From Leptolyngbya ohadii IS1 (GTDB lineage: Bacteria > Cyanobacteriota > Cyanobacteriia > Elainellales > Elainellaceae), in assembly GCF_002215035.1 (NCBI RefSeq), contig NZ_NKFP01000003.1:136437-200436 (forward strand): DNA of 64,000 bases, in the 5' to 3' direction. Shown piece by piece: positions 54,549 to 62,668 of the stretch. Position 1 is the stretch's first letter. The number at the start of each line of letters is the position of its first letter. A program made the position numbers and the translations under genes. A model generated the notes under the pieces. It saw only the letters and a program-made list of their open reading frames with translations. It made no database searches and was not told the origin of the DNA.

Positions 54549-57500
54549 CTAATATGTTACTCGCGCTGTCAAGTTTATGCGATCGACCGGATTACGTCCC
54601 AAAGCTTGAGCGATCGAGCGAATTTCCTGCCCCTCTGGATCAACAGGAGACGGGAATTCTATGACCAGCTTCAGCAGCACATTTGCCTGCACATCCGGAT
54701 TGCCGAGCAGCGTATTGGTTGGCGTCAGGAAGCTCTGGAAGCCGCGCATCGGTCCCTGATATTCCAGTCGGACAAACTGATCGCCCGTCTGAATCGTCAC
54801 CGTTTGGTCAATCTGGATCGGGAACTTTGCCAGGAGCGGCAGTGCGGTTGTGAGTCTGCGGTAGTCCATCACCTGCCCCACTGAAAGCTCTAACGCTTTA
54901 ATGCCCTTAATCTTGTGATCAAAGACCCGATCGCCTAGCTCGTTAAATACACTATTAGGTGTGCCCTCCAGGTCAAACTGCTCCGGCTTCACAGCAAATA
55001 ACGTTGCACCATTGCTGACCGTGGGACTGCCATTGCTCGTGCCGCTATTGCCATAGACCAGCACTTTCGCTGTCGTCTCAGCCTGGGCAGTCTCGCCGCT
55101 GCCGTAATCTGCCACAATCCGGAAAACCGTTGTCTGGGCAATCGTCCCCTCATACTCATCGGATGGACGAAAATCCTGCCCGATCAGATTGCCATCCTGG
55201 TACAGACTCACCGTAAGTGACCCCTGCGCTCGCCAGCGAACCCGCACAGGTTTGGTTGTCTCGGTGCTGGGCATGACCTGGGCACTCAACTCAACCTCCC
55301 TCGGCTTCGGCAGCTCCAAGACGCCCCGACGGTACAGCACCATGCGATCGGAAAACTCGATCGTGTCAGGTAGGGCAGGCAACCCCTCGTTGGTTTTAAT
55401 GAATATTCGATCGCCTGCTTTCAAATCCCACTGTCCGGTCTGAAGACCCTGCTTAATCGTGTCACGGAGCTTTGATACCTCTGCATCCAGCAGGATGTTG
55501 AGTCCCAGATCCTTCGCAAACGCCTCACGCAGCATCTTTGTTGTCCAGAAATCCAGTCCGGCTGCCCAAACCTTCTGCAACACATAGGCAGGCGCAAAAG
55601 GCGGGGCATCCTCTGAACGTACCTTTTGGCAGTCCTTCAGTGCTTTTAGAATCACATCCTGCTGGTTGTTCTTGCCCTTCACATCCCCAGAATCCTGAGC
55701 CGGGAGCGGATAGTGCATTAGCCCCTTCGCTGCCTTCACCGAATCATTGGACGGATAGAACAGATGGCGATAGGCATTTGTGAGGGCAACCCGCACACTC
55801 AAATCCATACTGCCTGCTTTGTCCTTAAGCTGCTTTTGCTGGCTCTCCGATAAATCCTCCAGGCGGTGGGGCGACTTCAAAATATTGTTGATTGCCCGAT
55901 ACTCCCTGGCAAGATCGATCGCCCGCTCTAGCTCCTGCCGATTTGCCACCAGAAACAGCAGCCGATTCCGAAAGGTGCGAAACTTCCCGGACTCGCCCGT
56001 GTTATTGAAAATGCGATCGACGACTGGGGGCGGGTCATCTGTCGAACTCTTGACCGTATCTTCGTCAAAATCAATCAGACAAAGCGCAACCGAGTCTGCG
56101 ACATCATCCACATCGGCTGGACTCTCCGGCGCAGAAATGAGCTTGAAGAACTTGTCTGCAAAAATCGTATCCCGCCGCGATCGCAGGTCATCTTTTGCTT
56201 CTCCGCGTCCTACCTGCTCTTTCTCTTCGGCAATGATCTTGTTGATCGAAGGCTCTTCTTTAAAGCGGGCGATCGAGGTAATCGGATCGTTGTCGAGATA
56301 CCAGGCAACTGTAGAAAGTCGCTCCAGGGCAGTCTCTACAAAACCAGCTTCCACACCGGGAGTCAGCAGAGACAGATTTAATTCAGGGCGACGAATGCCA
56401 GCCGTAATCCCCTGGTTAATCGAGTGCAGGAAAATCGTGCGGCTGATCCAGCTAGAGAAAGGGGGCTTTCCGGCTGCCAGCCATTCCTGATCCTGAAACT
56501 GGGCATGAGCTTCTCGACCATCCGGGTTATAAATGTCAGCCTGGATCGGGATTCGCATCAGCGGACGTTCTAGCCGGGACGTAAGATCGCTCGTAATCTC
56601 CTCGTCAACGCCGATCGGTAAATGATGAGCATGAATTAGCGGCGTCCAAACTGAAGGGTCACGCCAGAGGAACCGAGCAACTCTGGCAAACAATCTCAAC
56701 GCGCCCCTGGTGCGCTGGAAGTTGGGAATCGAAGCAATTTTCTTTGTGAGTAGTCCAAATAGCTCCGGGTGGAACGGATAGCTGTCCTGGATAATTTGGG
56801 CGTAGTGGCTATCCTTACAGCCATCTGGCAGAGTGAGCCGACTGGCGCGGTACGTGCTGAGGTATTCCCGTGCTGCGGCTTCAGCCGCTTTTTCGCTGAC
56901 ACTTGTGAACACCCGCTGCTTCACAATGTTGTAAACCTCGACATCGGTACTGGGACTCAGCACCCGTTCCTGGCGAGCAGAAGCCTGAATAGCTTCTCGA
57001 ATATCGATCGTCTCTTCCCCGAAGCTATCCGAAGACGAAGCCAGCGCATATACAAAAACCAGATTGTTGCAGGCTGCCGCCAGATCCATCAGCGAAAACA
57101 GGAAGGCAACCACCTGGGCTGCCAGATCGCTGTTTCCCACCATCGTCGCTTTTGCGGCTCTCAGATGCCGTGCAATCTCATCCAGCACAATTAGAGTGGG
57201 CTGCCCATTTGTTAACCGCTCCAATACCACAGTTCCTGGACTGACCCGTTGCTCATCTGATCCCCGGAGCAGGCTGTATCCGTTCACGCCACCAATCTGA
57301 TACGCAATTTCGCCCCAGAGCGTGTAAGTGCGAATTCCTGTTTCGGGATGGTACACCCCATTAATCGGGTCAAGATCCTGACAGGCGATCGCGGCAACCT
57401 GGATCGGGCGATCGGGAATTAGCTTCAAATCCACAAACCGATCTAGCCCCTCGATCGATCGTCCCTGCTTCGCAATATGCCATAGCGCAATCTCATCATG

Positions 57501-57767
57501 CGTTTTGCCGCCGCCAAAGCTGGTTTCCAAACGAATAATGGGAGAGCCAGCCGATACGCCAACCAGCCGCCCAAAGACCTCTGAAATGAGCGTCTTCAAT
57601 CCATCTGTGGGAAAGGTGTTGGCGAAGAAGATGCGAGGATCTTGATAAACCTGTGGTGCATTCCCTTCCACAACCAGCCGTAGCTTGGCAGCAAACAGGT
57701 CAAGGGATAACTCGCCTGCCAGAATCTCATCTCTGGGAATACAGGTATCAAAAATAGAAGACAGCAC
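54549..57767 (-). CDS. DUF499 ATPase (BREX/DISARM-like defence component)
   Basis: A 1072-aa P-loop ATPase. The N-terminus (IPRDEILAGELSLDLFAAKL, PRIFFANTFPTDGL) and Walker A ETSFGGGKTH (81-90) are hallmarks of DUF499. Walker B is LIVLDEIARHLR (Asp196-Glu197). The remainder includes a helical region and a C-terminal Ig-like/beta domain (RVRWRAQGSLTVSLYQDGN). DUF499 ATPases co-occur with DUF1156 methylases and PLD helicases in defence islands. Here the partner genes lie about 13 kb away, beyond intervening DNA. Confidence 0.88.
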   Translation of the reverse strand: MLSSIFDTCIPRDEILAGELSLDLFAAKLRLVVEGNAPQVYQDPRIFFANTFPTDGLKTLISEVFGRLVGVSAGSPIIRLETSFGGGKTHDEIALWHIAKQGRSIEGLDRFVDLKLIPDRPIQVAAIACQDLDPINGVYHPETGIRTYTLWGEIAYQIGGVNGYSLLRGSDEQRVSPGTVVLERLTNGQPTLIVLDEIARHLRAAKATMVGNSDLAAQVVAFLFSLMDLAAACNNLVFVYALASSSDSFGEETIDIREAIQASARQERVLSPSTDVEVYNIVKQRVFTSVSEKAAEAAAREYLSTYRASRLTLPDGCKDSHYAQIIQDSYPFHPELFGLLTKKIASIPNFQRTRGALRLFARVARFLWRDPSVWTPLIHAHHLPIGVDEEITSDLTSRLERPLMRIPIQADIYNPDGREAHAQFQDQEWLAAGKPPFSSWISRTIFLHSINQGITAGIRRPELNLSLLTPGVEAGFVETALERLSTVAWYLDNDPITSIARFKEEPSINKIIAEEKEQVGRGEAKDDLRSRRDTIFADKFFKLISAPESPADVDDVADSVALCLIDFDEDTVKSSTDDPPPVVDRIFNNTGESGKFRTFRNRLLFLVANRQELERAIDLAREYRAINNILKSPHRLEDLSESQQKQLKDKAGSMDLSVRVALTNAYRHLFYPSNDSVKAAKGLMHYPLPAQDSGDVKGKNNQQDVILKALKDCQKVRSEDAPPFAPAYVLQKVWAAGLDFWTTKMLREAFAKDLGLNILLDAEVSKLRDTIKQGLQTGQWDLKAGDRIFIKTNEGLPALPDTIEFSDRMVLYRRGVLELPKPREVELSAQVMPSTETTKPVRVRWRAQGSLTVSLYQDGNLIGQDFRPSDEYEGTIAQTTVFRIVADYGSGETAQAETTAKVLVYGNSGTSNGSPTVSNGATLFAVKPEQFDLEGTPNSVFNELGDRVFDHKIKGIKALELSVGQVMDYRRLTTALPLLAKFPIQIDQTVTIQTGDQFVRLEYQGPMRGFQSFLTPTNTLLGNPDVQANVLLKLVIEFPSPVDPEGQEIRSIAQALGRNPVDRINLTARVTY

Positions 57768-57951
57768 AGTGATGCGACTCCGCTAGGCTAGGACGGTGGG
57801 TAGAGCAAAAGCCCTTATTCCATTATTCCCGCACCTTTATGAAACTCCGAACAGGTTGTCGATGAAGTTTAGGGATGAATTATCTATCAGATTCTAAAGA
57901 AGACGATGCCGCTGTTCGATAGAATCAATTGGACTGGAATTGGAAGGGGCA

Positions 57952-59055
57952 ATGGGCAGCGAACCGTCAAAGTCGAGCTACGAGACTTTCTTGCGAGATC
58001 TCAAAGAGCGGATTCAAAATGCTCAGGTGCGAGCCGCCTTAGCTGTTAACCGGGAATTAACGCTCCTCTACTGGCAAATCGGTCGAGAAATTCTGCATCG
58101 ACAGCAGCAGCAGGGCTGGGGAGCAAAAGTGGTGAACCGATTAGCAGCCGACCTGCGTAAAGCATTCCCCGATATCAAAGGATTCTCAGCTCGTAACCTG
58201 CTCTATATGAGGGCATTTGCTGAAGCTCACCCGGATGAGCAAATCGTGCAACAGGTTGTTGCACTAATTCCCTGGGGGCACAATGTCCGCATTTTAGACG
58301 CTGTAAAAACGCCAGAAGAACGGATGTGGTACATTCGGCAGACGATCCAGTATGGCTGGAGTCGCAATGTCCTGACGCATCAGATCGACAGCCAGCTTTA
58401 TCGCCGCCAGGGTAACGCGATTACCAACTTCGATCGGGTTCTGCCTAATCCTCAGTCTGAGCTAGCGCAGCAGGTCGTAAAAAGCCCGTACTCCTTTGAT
58501 TTCCTCAGTCTGGGCAAGGAGGCACTGGAGCGCGATTTAGAAACTGCCTTGATTAGACATATTCGGGAGTTTTTGCTGGAGTTAGGGGTTGGGTTCTCGT
58601 TTGTCGGCAGCCAGTATCCTCTGATTGTAGACGGCAAGGAATACAGAATCGATTTGCTGTTTTACCACTTTCGGCTGCACTGCTTTGTGGTCATCGATTT
58701 GAAAGTGGTCGAATTCGAGCCGGAGTTTTCGGGCAAGATGAATTTCTACGTTTCAGCAGTGGATGATTTGCTGCGGGGTGAGGGCGACAATCCAACGATC
58801 GGTATTATCCTCTGCCGCACCAAGAGTAAAACGGTTGCAGAATATGCCCTGCGCGATGTTCATAAACCGATCGGCGTTTCGACTTACCACATGGGGACTC
58901 CGCTTCCCGAAGAGTTCCAGCGCAGTTTGCCCACCCTGGAAGACCTCGAAGAAGAAATCGAGGCAATTGCCACTGAAGTTGAGCAAACGCTAGCGTCAAA
59001 AGAAGCAGAACAGCTTACTTTATTTGCTGACACGACATTGAACGATGAAGAGTAA
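57952..59055 (+). CDS. YhcG-type (DUF1016) PD-(D/E)XK nuclease
   Basis: A 367-aa protein starting at ATG 57952, with GGAAGGGG just upstream. The N-terminal DUF1016 part has NRELTLLYWQIGREIL and WGAKVVNRLAADLRKAFP. The C-terminal nuclease fold has GKEYRIDLLFYHFRLHCFVV followed by IDLKVVEFEP, giving the Asp and the D-x-K motif. YhcG proteins are predicted DNases often found with restriction and BREX/DISARM islands. It is divergent from the DUF499 gene. Confidence 0.88.
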   Translation: MGSEPSKSSYETFLRDLKERIQNAQVRAALAVNRELTLLYWQIGREILHRQQQQGWGAKVVNRLAADLRKAFPDIKGFSARNLLYMRAFAEAHPDEQIVQQVVALIPWGHNVRILDAVKTPEERMWYIRQTIQYGWSRNVLTHQIDSQLYRRQGNAITNFDRVLPNPQSELAQQVVKSPYSFDFLSLGKEALERDLETALIRHIREFLLELGVGFSFVGSQYPLIVDGKEYRIDLLFYHFRLHCFVVIDLKVVEFEPEFSGKMNFYVSAVDDLLRGEGDNPTIGIILCRTKSKTVAEYALRDVHKPIGVSTYHMGTPLPEEFQRSLPTLEDLEEEIEAIATEVEQTLASKEAEQLTLFADTTLNDEE

Positions 59056-59124
59056 AGACCTAACCCCTGCCGGACATAATGCTGGCTGAAGCATTTCTCT
59101 ATTCTGACTGACTGTCGTACCCGT

Positions 59125-59532
59125 TTAGACGGCGGCTGTTTGCTGCGCCTGCTTTTGCTGCTGTAGCAATTCCACTCGATCGCGTTGTAAGCTCATCTGG
59201 CAATCGTCAAAGGTGACTGAATCAGGGTCAAGGAAATGAGCGATCGCCAACTCAACAACAAACTCCGGTGGTACTTCCTGTTCCGCTGCGTAGCTTTTAA
59301 TCTCGTGCTGGAGTGAAAGGGGCAGGTCATCCAGAATGGTGCCAGTCTCAGAATTATTCTGTTGGGTATCAGCAGGAGCCTGTTCTAATTCAAGGAAATG
59401 AGCGATCGCAAACTGAATGACCCAGTTCGGCGATAATTTTGTCACATCTGCATAGGCAGCGATTGCAACCTGCACTGGTTCAGGCAGGAAGTCAAAGATT
59501 CGAGGCTGTATGTTGGAGCTGGAGGTTGGCAT
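59125..59532 (-). CDS. Internally duplicated small protein of unknown function
   Basis: I start at ATG 59530-59532 (MPTSSSNIQP), giving 135 aa. Two related units are seen: LPEPVQVAIAAYADVTKLSP then VIQFAIAHFLELE, and LPLSLQHEIKSYAAEQEVPP then VVELAIAHFLDPD. Each is two helices with a common AIAHFL. They recall ribbon-helix-helix or plasmid small-protein repeats. The C-terminus is Gln-rich (LLQQQKQAQQTAAV). Function unknown. Confidence 0.55.
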   Translation of the reverse strand: MPTSSSNIQPRIFDFLPEPVQVAIAAYADVTKLSPNWVIQFAIAHFLELEQAPADTQQNNSETGTILDDLPLSLQHEIKSYAAEQEVPPEFVVELAIAHFLDPDSVTFDDCQMSLQRDRVELLQQQKQAQQTAAV

Positions 59533-59536
59533 CAAT

Positions 59537-59908
59537 TTACTCCTCCTGGGCAATGCGATCGTTGTAAGGGGGACGAACTTGTCGCAAGACAATCTGCTCT
59601 AACTGTAATGATAGCCTAGCCCAAGGAAAAGACAGTCGGGCAACTGCAATCCGAACATCGTCTGGGTCCAGCCGGTCAATAAAAGCCCATCCCAGAGCCT
59701 TATGTCCTCCTCTCAACCTAGAGCGAACATTGCCCGATTTACCAATATACAAAATGCCCATAGTGCGGTGCTTGATGGCATATAGTCCGGCACCGTTGGG
59801 CAGTTGGTGGAACTCTCGACTCAGCACATAGCATTCCTTAAAGGGTGTTTCCACAAGAATGACAAGGAGACGGTCTGCCTCCTGTCCTAAAGATTTCTGC
59901 TCAACCAC
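59537..59908 (-). CDS. GIY-YIG nuclease-domain protein
   Basis: A 123-aa protein starting at GTG 59906-59908. The domain is compact: GAGLYAIKHRTMGILYIGKS provides the GIY- and YIG-equivalents, followed by NVRSRLRGG. The later metal-binding Glu is likely in QLEQIVLRQVRPPYND. GIY-YIG enzymes cut DNA. It ends four bases before the start of the duplicated small protein, so the two genes are probably co-transcribed in the replication region. A role in plasmid processing is inferred. Confidence 0.78.
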   Translation of the reverse strand: MVEQKSLGQEADRLLVILVETPFKECYVLSREFHQLPNGAGLYAIKHRTMGILYIGKSGNVRSRLRGGHKALGWAFIDRLDPDDVRIAVARLSFPWARLSLQLEQIVLRQVRPPYNDRIAQEE

Positions 59909-59952
59909 AGTTTGACATTCATTTTCAACTCATCTAATCCTGCCACGCTTGC

Positions 59953-61746
59953 TCATTCTGGAAACTGCATGGATGATTCTAAGAGAGAAAGCTGACTTAC
60001 ATTCAAGATGTCAGGGTTAACCTGTGCCCATGCCAGTGCCTCTGCCACCAGAATTGGATCACCAGACGCTAAAAACTGCTGCATTTGAGCAACCATCCTT
60101 GTTTGAGAAGCTTCTTGCTGAATACGTTTTCGCTGATAATATGCCATTCGGACAGCTTCCTGACGGGCTTCTTGCTGTGCCTTGATATCAAATAAGACTT
60201 GCTGGATATATTGGGCATTCTGCGGGAATTGAGACAGATCATTAGTAGACGCAGAACTAGAAGAATTACTTCCTGTAGATTGCTCTGGACGACTGGCTTG
60301 ATCAGTGAAACCCTTGCCAGGAGTATTATCACCGTCTGCTATAGGTAATAAGCTTGGAGGACTGTGGTAGTTAGATGCGGTTTTAGCGCAATCTAACTGG
60401 CTGTCCAAATTGAAGCTTGGGGGGTGCGGGGGGTTTTCCACAGGTGATTGTGAGAAGGTTGTGAAAGTGTTGCAGCAATCAGTCTCAAAATAATTGGGAT
60501 GCCAGAGGTCACGGTGGCGATAAAGCGATCCACCGCCAATGCCGTATTTTAGTAATGATTGGAAACGGGCAGTTGGCTTAATTGGGAGACTTTCGTTTTC
60601 TAATAAATCAGCGATTGCGCGTCGAATTCGATCTCTGGTTGCCGCAGCTTGCCGCTGATTCCAAGACGGTGACCGAATGATCGCTTCTTTGAGTTCTGGG
60701 TCTTGAGGTTCTGGTTTATCTTTCTTCGGCTGATCTCCAAAGTGGAAATAACGGCTGTTTTCGATGCAACGCGCCCATTCTTCGGCTCGATGTTCAATCT
60801 CATGCTGATGACGGCACCACTCCTGGTATCCAGGAAGTGATTGGGCAGTTTCAACGATCTCACTAATCAGCGCATCTCCTTTCAGGGGTTCTCCGCCGGA
60901 GAGGATGTGGTGAAAAATGTATGCCCGCATTGTGATCCGACCGAGCAGACGATTCGTTTGCCCGTGACTTGTCCAGCCCAGCTCAATCTCGGCGTTTAAG
61001 TCATTAATGAATTTCTCAGCTTTTCCTGAGATACCAAAATGCTTTCGCTTCGATTGTTTCAGAACCTGCTTGAGCGTTTTGCTATCGATATTGTTTTGTT
61101 GCTGGGTGAGTCGCCACTGCTTCACAAAGGTCTGAGAATGACTCCAGATTGGCTGGAACGTTTTATCGAGTAAGTACGAGCCGAGCTGAAGGGGAAGTCG
61201 GTGGGCGTTAAACAGACTTATATTTCCATCGGCTGCATACGGCTTGGGATTGGGAAAAATCTCAAGCTGCCCAGGTTGAAGTTTAAATCCGGCATTTTCT
61301 AGCAAGCAGGCGAGGACGATCGCAAGCTGCCATGAGCTTTGAGTTTCCTGAAAGGGAAAGTAGAGGTGCAATCCGCCACTGTAGCTGGAGGTGCAGGCAA
61401 TGTAGCTCACAAGTCCCAGCGGTTCTAAAGCCGCCACAATTCGAGAAATGGCAAATGGATCGTGATTCGGGTGATAGTGGCTGGCAGCGTCAATATCGAC
61501 CAAGCCGTAATTTGTTTCTGCACCAAACCGGACGCCGAAAAGATACGCCCCCTGTCTGATCAGGCGATCGCTCAGAGGATGGCGACTTTCTGTTTTCCAT
61601 TCAGGGTCTTTACCCAGATTGGAATGTTCTGCCCAAATGTAATCGAACCGATGCGGAAATAGAGCAAGGAACTCGTCTTCCCATTCGGGCACGTATCTAA
61701 ATAAAGGGTGGGCGGCATCAGAAGGCGTTGAGGCTGGGGGACTCAT
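59953..61746 (-). CDS. Primase-polymerase-like replication protein
   Basis: A 597-aa protein from ATG 61746; the open frame extends to a TTG at 61836, but this lies inside a palindrome. An archaeo-eukaryotic primase (PrimPol) core is visible: YGLVDIDAASHYHPN gives the Asp-x-Asp motif and SYSGGLHLYFPFQ the His motif. A helical middle part contains NRLLGRITMRAYIFHHILSG. The tail is Gln/Ala-rich coiled-coil. Such proteins prime DNA synthesis of plasmids. It is adjacent to the iteron array. Confidence 0.7.
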   Translation of the reverse strand: MSPPASTPSDAAHPLFRYVPEWEDEFLALFPHRFDYIWAEHSNLGKDPEWKTESRHPLSDRLIRQGAYLFGVRFGAETNYGLVDIDAASHYHPNHDPFAISRIVAALEPLGLVSYIACTSSYSGGLHLYFPFQETQSSWQLAIVLACLLENAGFKLQPGQLEIFPNPKPYAADGNISLFNAHRLPLQLGSYLLDKTFQPIWSHSQTFVKQWRLTQQQNNIDSKTLKQVLKQSKRKHFGISGKAEKFINDLNAEIELGWTSHGQTNRLLGRITMRAYIFHHILSGGEPLKGDALISEIVETAQSLPGYQEWCRHQHEIEHRAEEWARCIENSRYFHFGDQPKKDKPEPQDPELKEAIIRSPSWNQRQAAATRDRIRRAIADLLENESLPIKPTARFQSLLKYGIGGGSLYRHRDLWHPNYFETDCCNTFTTFSQSPVENPPHPPSFNLDSQLDCAKTASNYHSPPSLLPIADGDNTPGKGFTDQASRPEQSTGSNSSSSASTNDLSQFPQNAQYIQQVLFDIKAQQEARQEAVRMAYYQRKRIQQEASQTRMVAQMQQFLASGDPILVAEALAWAQVNPDILNVSQLSLLESSMQFPE

Positions 61747-61821
61747 CTGGCTATCAGTCTTCTTTGAGAAGAAAATGGATGCCAAATTGTGCCAAATTTT
61801 GAAAAACCCCGTTTGGCGCAG

Positions 61822-61843
61822 GATCAGTTTGATCAAACTGATC
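61822..61843. promoter_or_regulatory. Perfect 22-bp palindrome upstream of the primase gene
   Basis: The sequence GATCAGTTTGA (61822-61832) is followed directly by its exact reverse complement TCAAACTGATC (61833-61843). It ends 76 bases from the ATG used for the primase-like gene. A perfect palindrome here is a candidate operator for copy-number control. Confidence 0.65.
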
Positions 61844-61898
61844 AGGGTGTAGTAAAAGCGGTAGAGCCTTTATCTGGTAAAGCTTCTCATGACCTTAC

Positions 61899-62532
61899 TG
61901 TGAGACGATCCGGGCATTTTGTGAGGCGATCCGGGCATTTGTGTGAGTTCATTCGGGATCAACTGTAGTACGCTGAAATCTGCTTCCATCAGGGATTAGA
62001 AGCCAATTTTGAAGACAAAATTTTTTACTACAAGGCAGTTTTGTAGTGATCAGTAGAACGAAGTGAGCAGGAATAAGGTAATTTTGTGAGCCGATCCGGG
62101 AAATTTTACCAGTTGAAGCAGGTCGTTCTAAATGGCTGAAAGCTTGATAAATACTGAATTGTCGGTCGGTTGGCAGGATTTGTTTCTACTACAACGTAGC
62201 TTTGTAGTGATCCGCGATTCATAATATTCCAGAAAATCAAGACTCTTTGTGAGCCGATCCGGGTGTACTTTTAAGCCTAGACTAATTCTCAAGATGAGCT
62301 AAGACTATTGCAGGACAATCTTTACAGCAATTTTTCTGGAATCTGTTTTTACTACAAAATTGTCTTGTAGTGATTTCTCAACTCTAGAAATCTACGAATT
62401 AAATGTTTTGTGAGCCGATCCGGGGCAAATTTGAACGTGGGGTAAACTTCATCAAAGACCTGAAAGCCTTGTGTGTTATGGCTTTTAGAGAGATCAAAAA
62501 AGCAGAGCTTTTACTACAGACTCTTTTGTAGT
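61899..62532. repeat. Origin-like array of iterons and hairpins with about 162-bp period
   Basis: Iterons with the core TGTGAGCCGATCCGGG start at 62085, 62248 and 62409; variants TGTGAGACGATCCGGG and TGTGAGGCGATCCGGG lie in tandem at 61899 and 61920, with a decayed one at 61942. Hairpins of ACTACAA/TTGTAGT arms start at 62027, 62188, 62351 and 62513 (last with one mismatch). Spacings are 161-163 bases for both elements, and each iteron lies about 58-60 bases after a hairpin. Located between the primase and Rep genes, this is most likely the replication origin with Rep-binding sites. Confidence 0.8.
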
Positions 62533-62668
62533 AGACCAGATGAGGGAAAAATCAGGTTTTACCTGTTTTTACAGGGCGATCACCTGAAAGAGCGATGTGC
62601 CCTCGACTGCGCGGCTCTATGGGTTGTTTAGGAGTGTTTTTGGCAGCAGAAGGAGTCGGCACGTAAAT

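Noticed and set aside
55780-56490. A 236-codon plus-strand frame
   Set aside because: It is antisense to the DUF499 gene and Ser/Arg-biased, with no domain.
61899-62532. CRISPR-like array
   Set aside because: Repeats are separated by about 140 bases, contain two element types and lie beside replication genes; no cas genes occur in the window.
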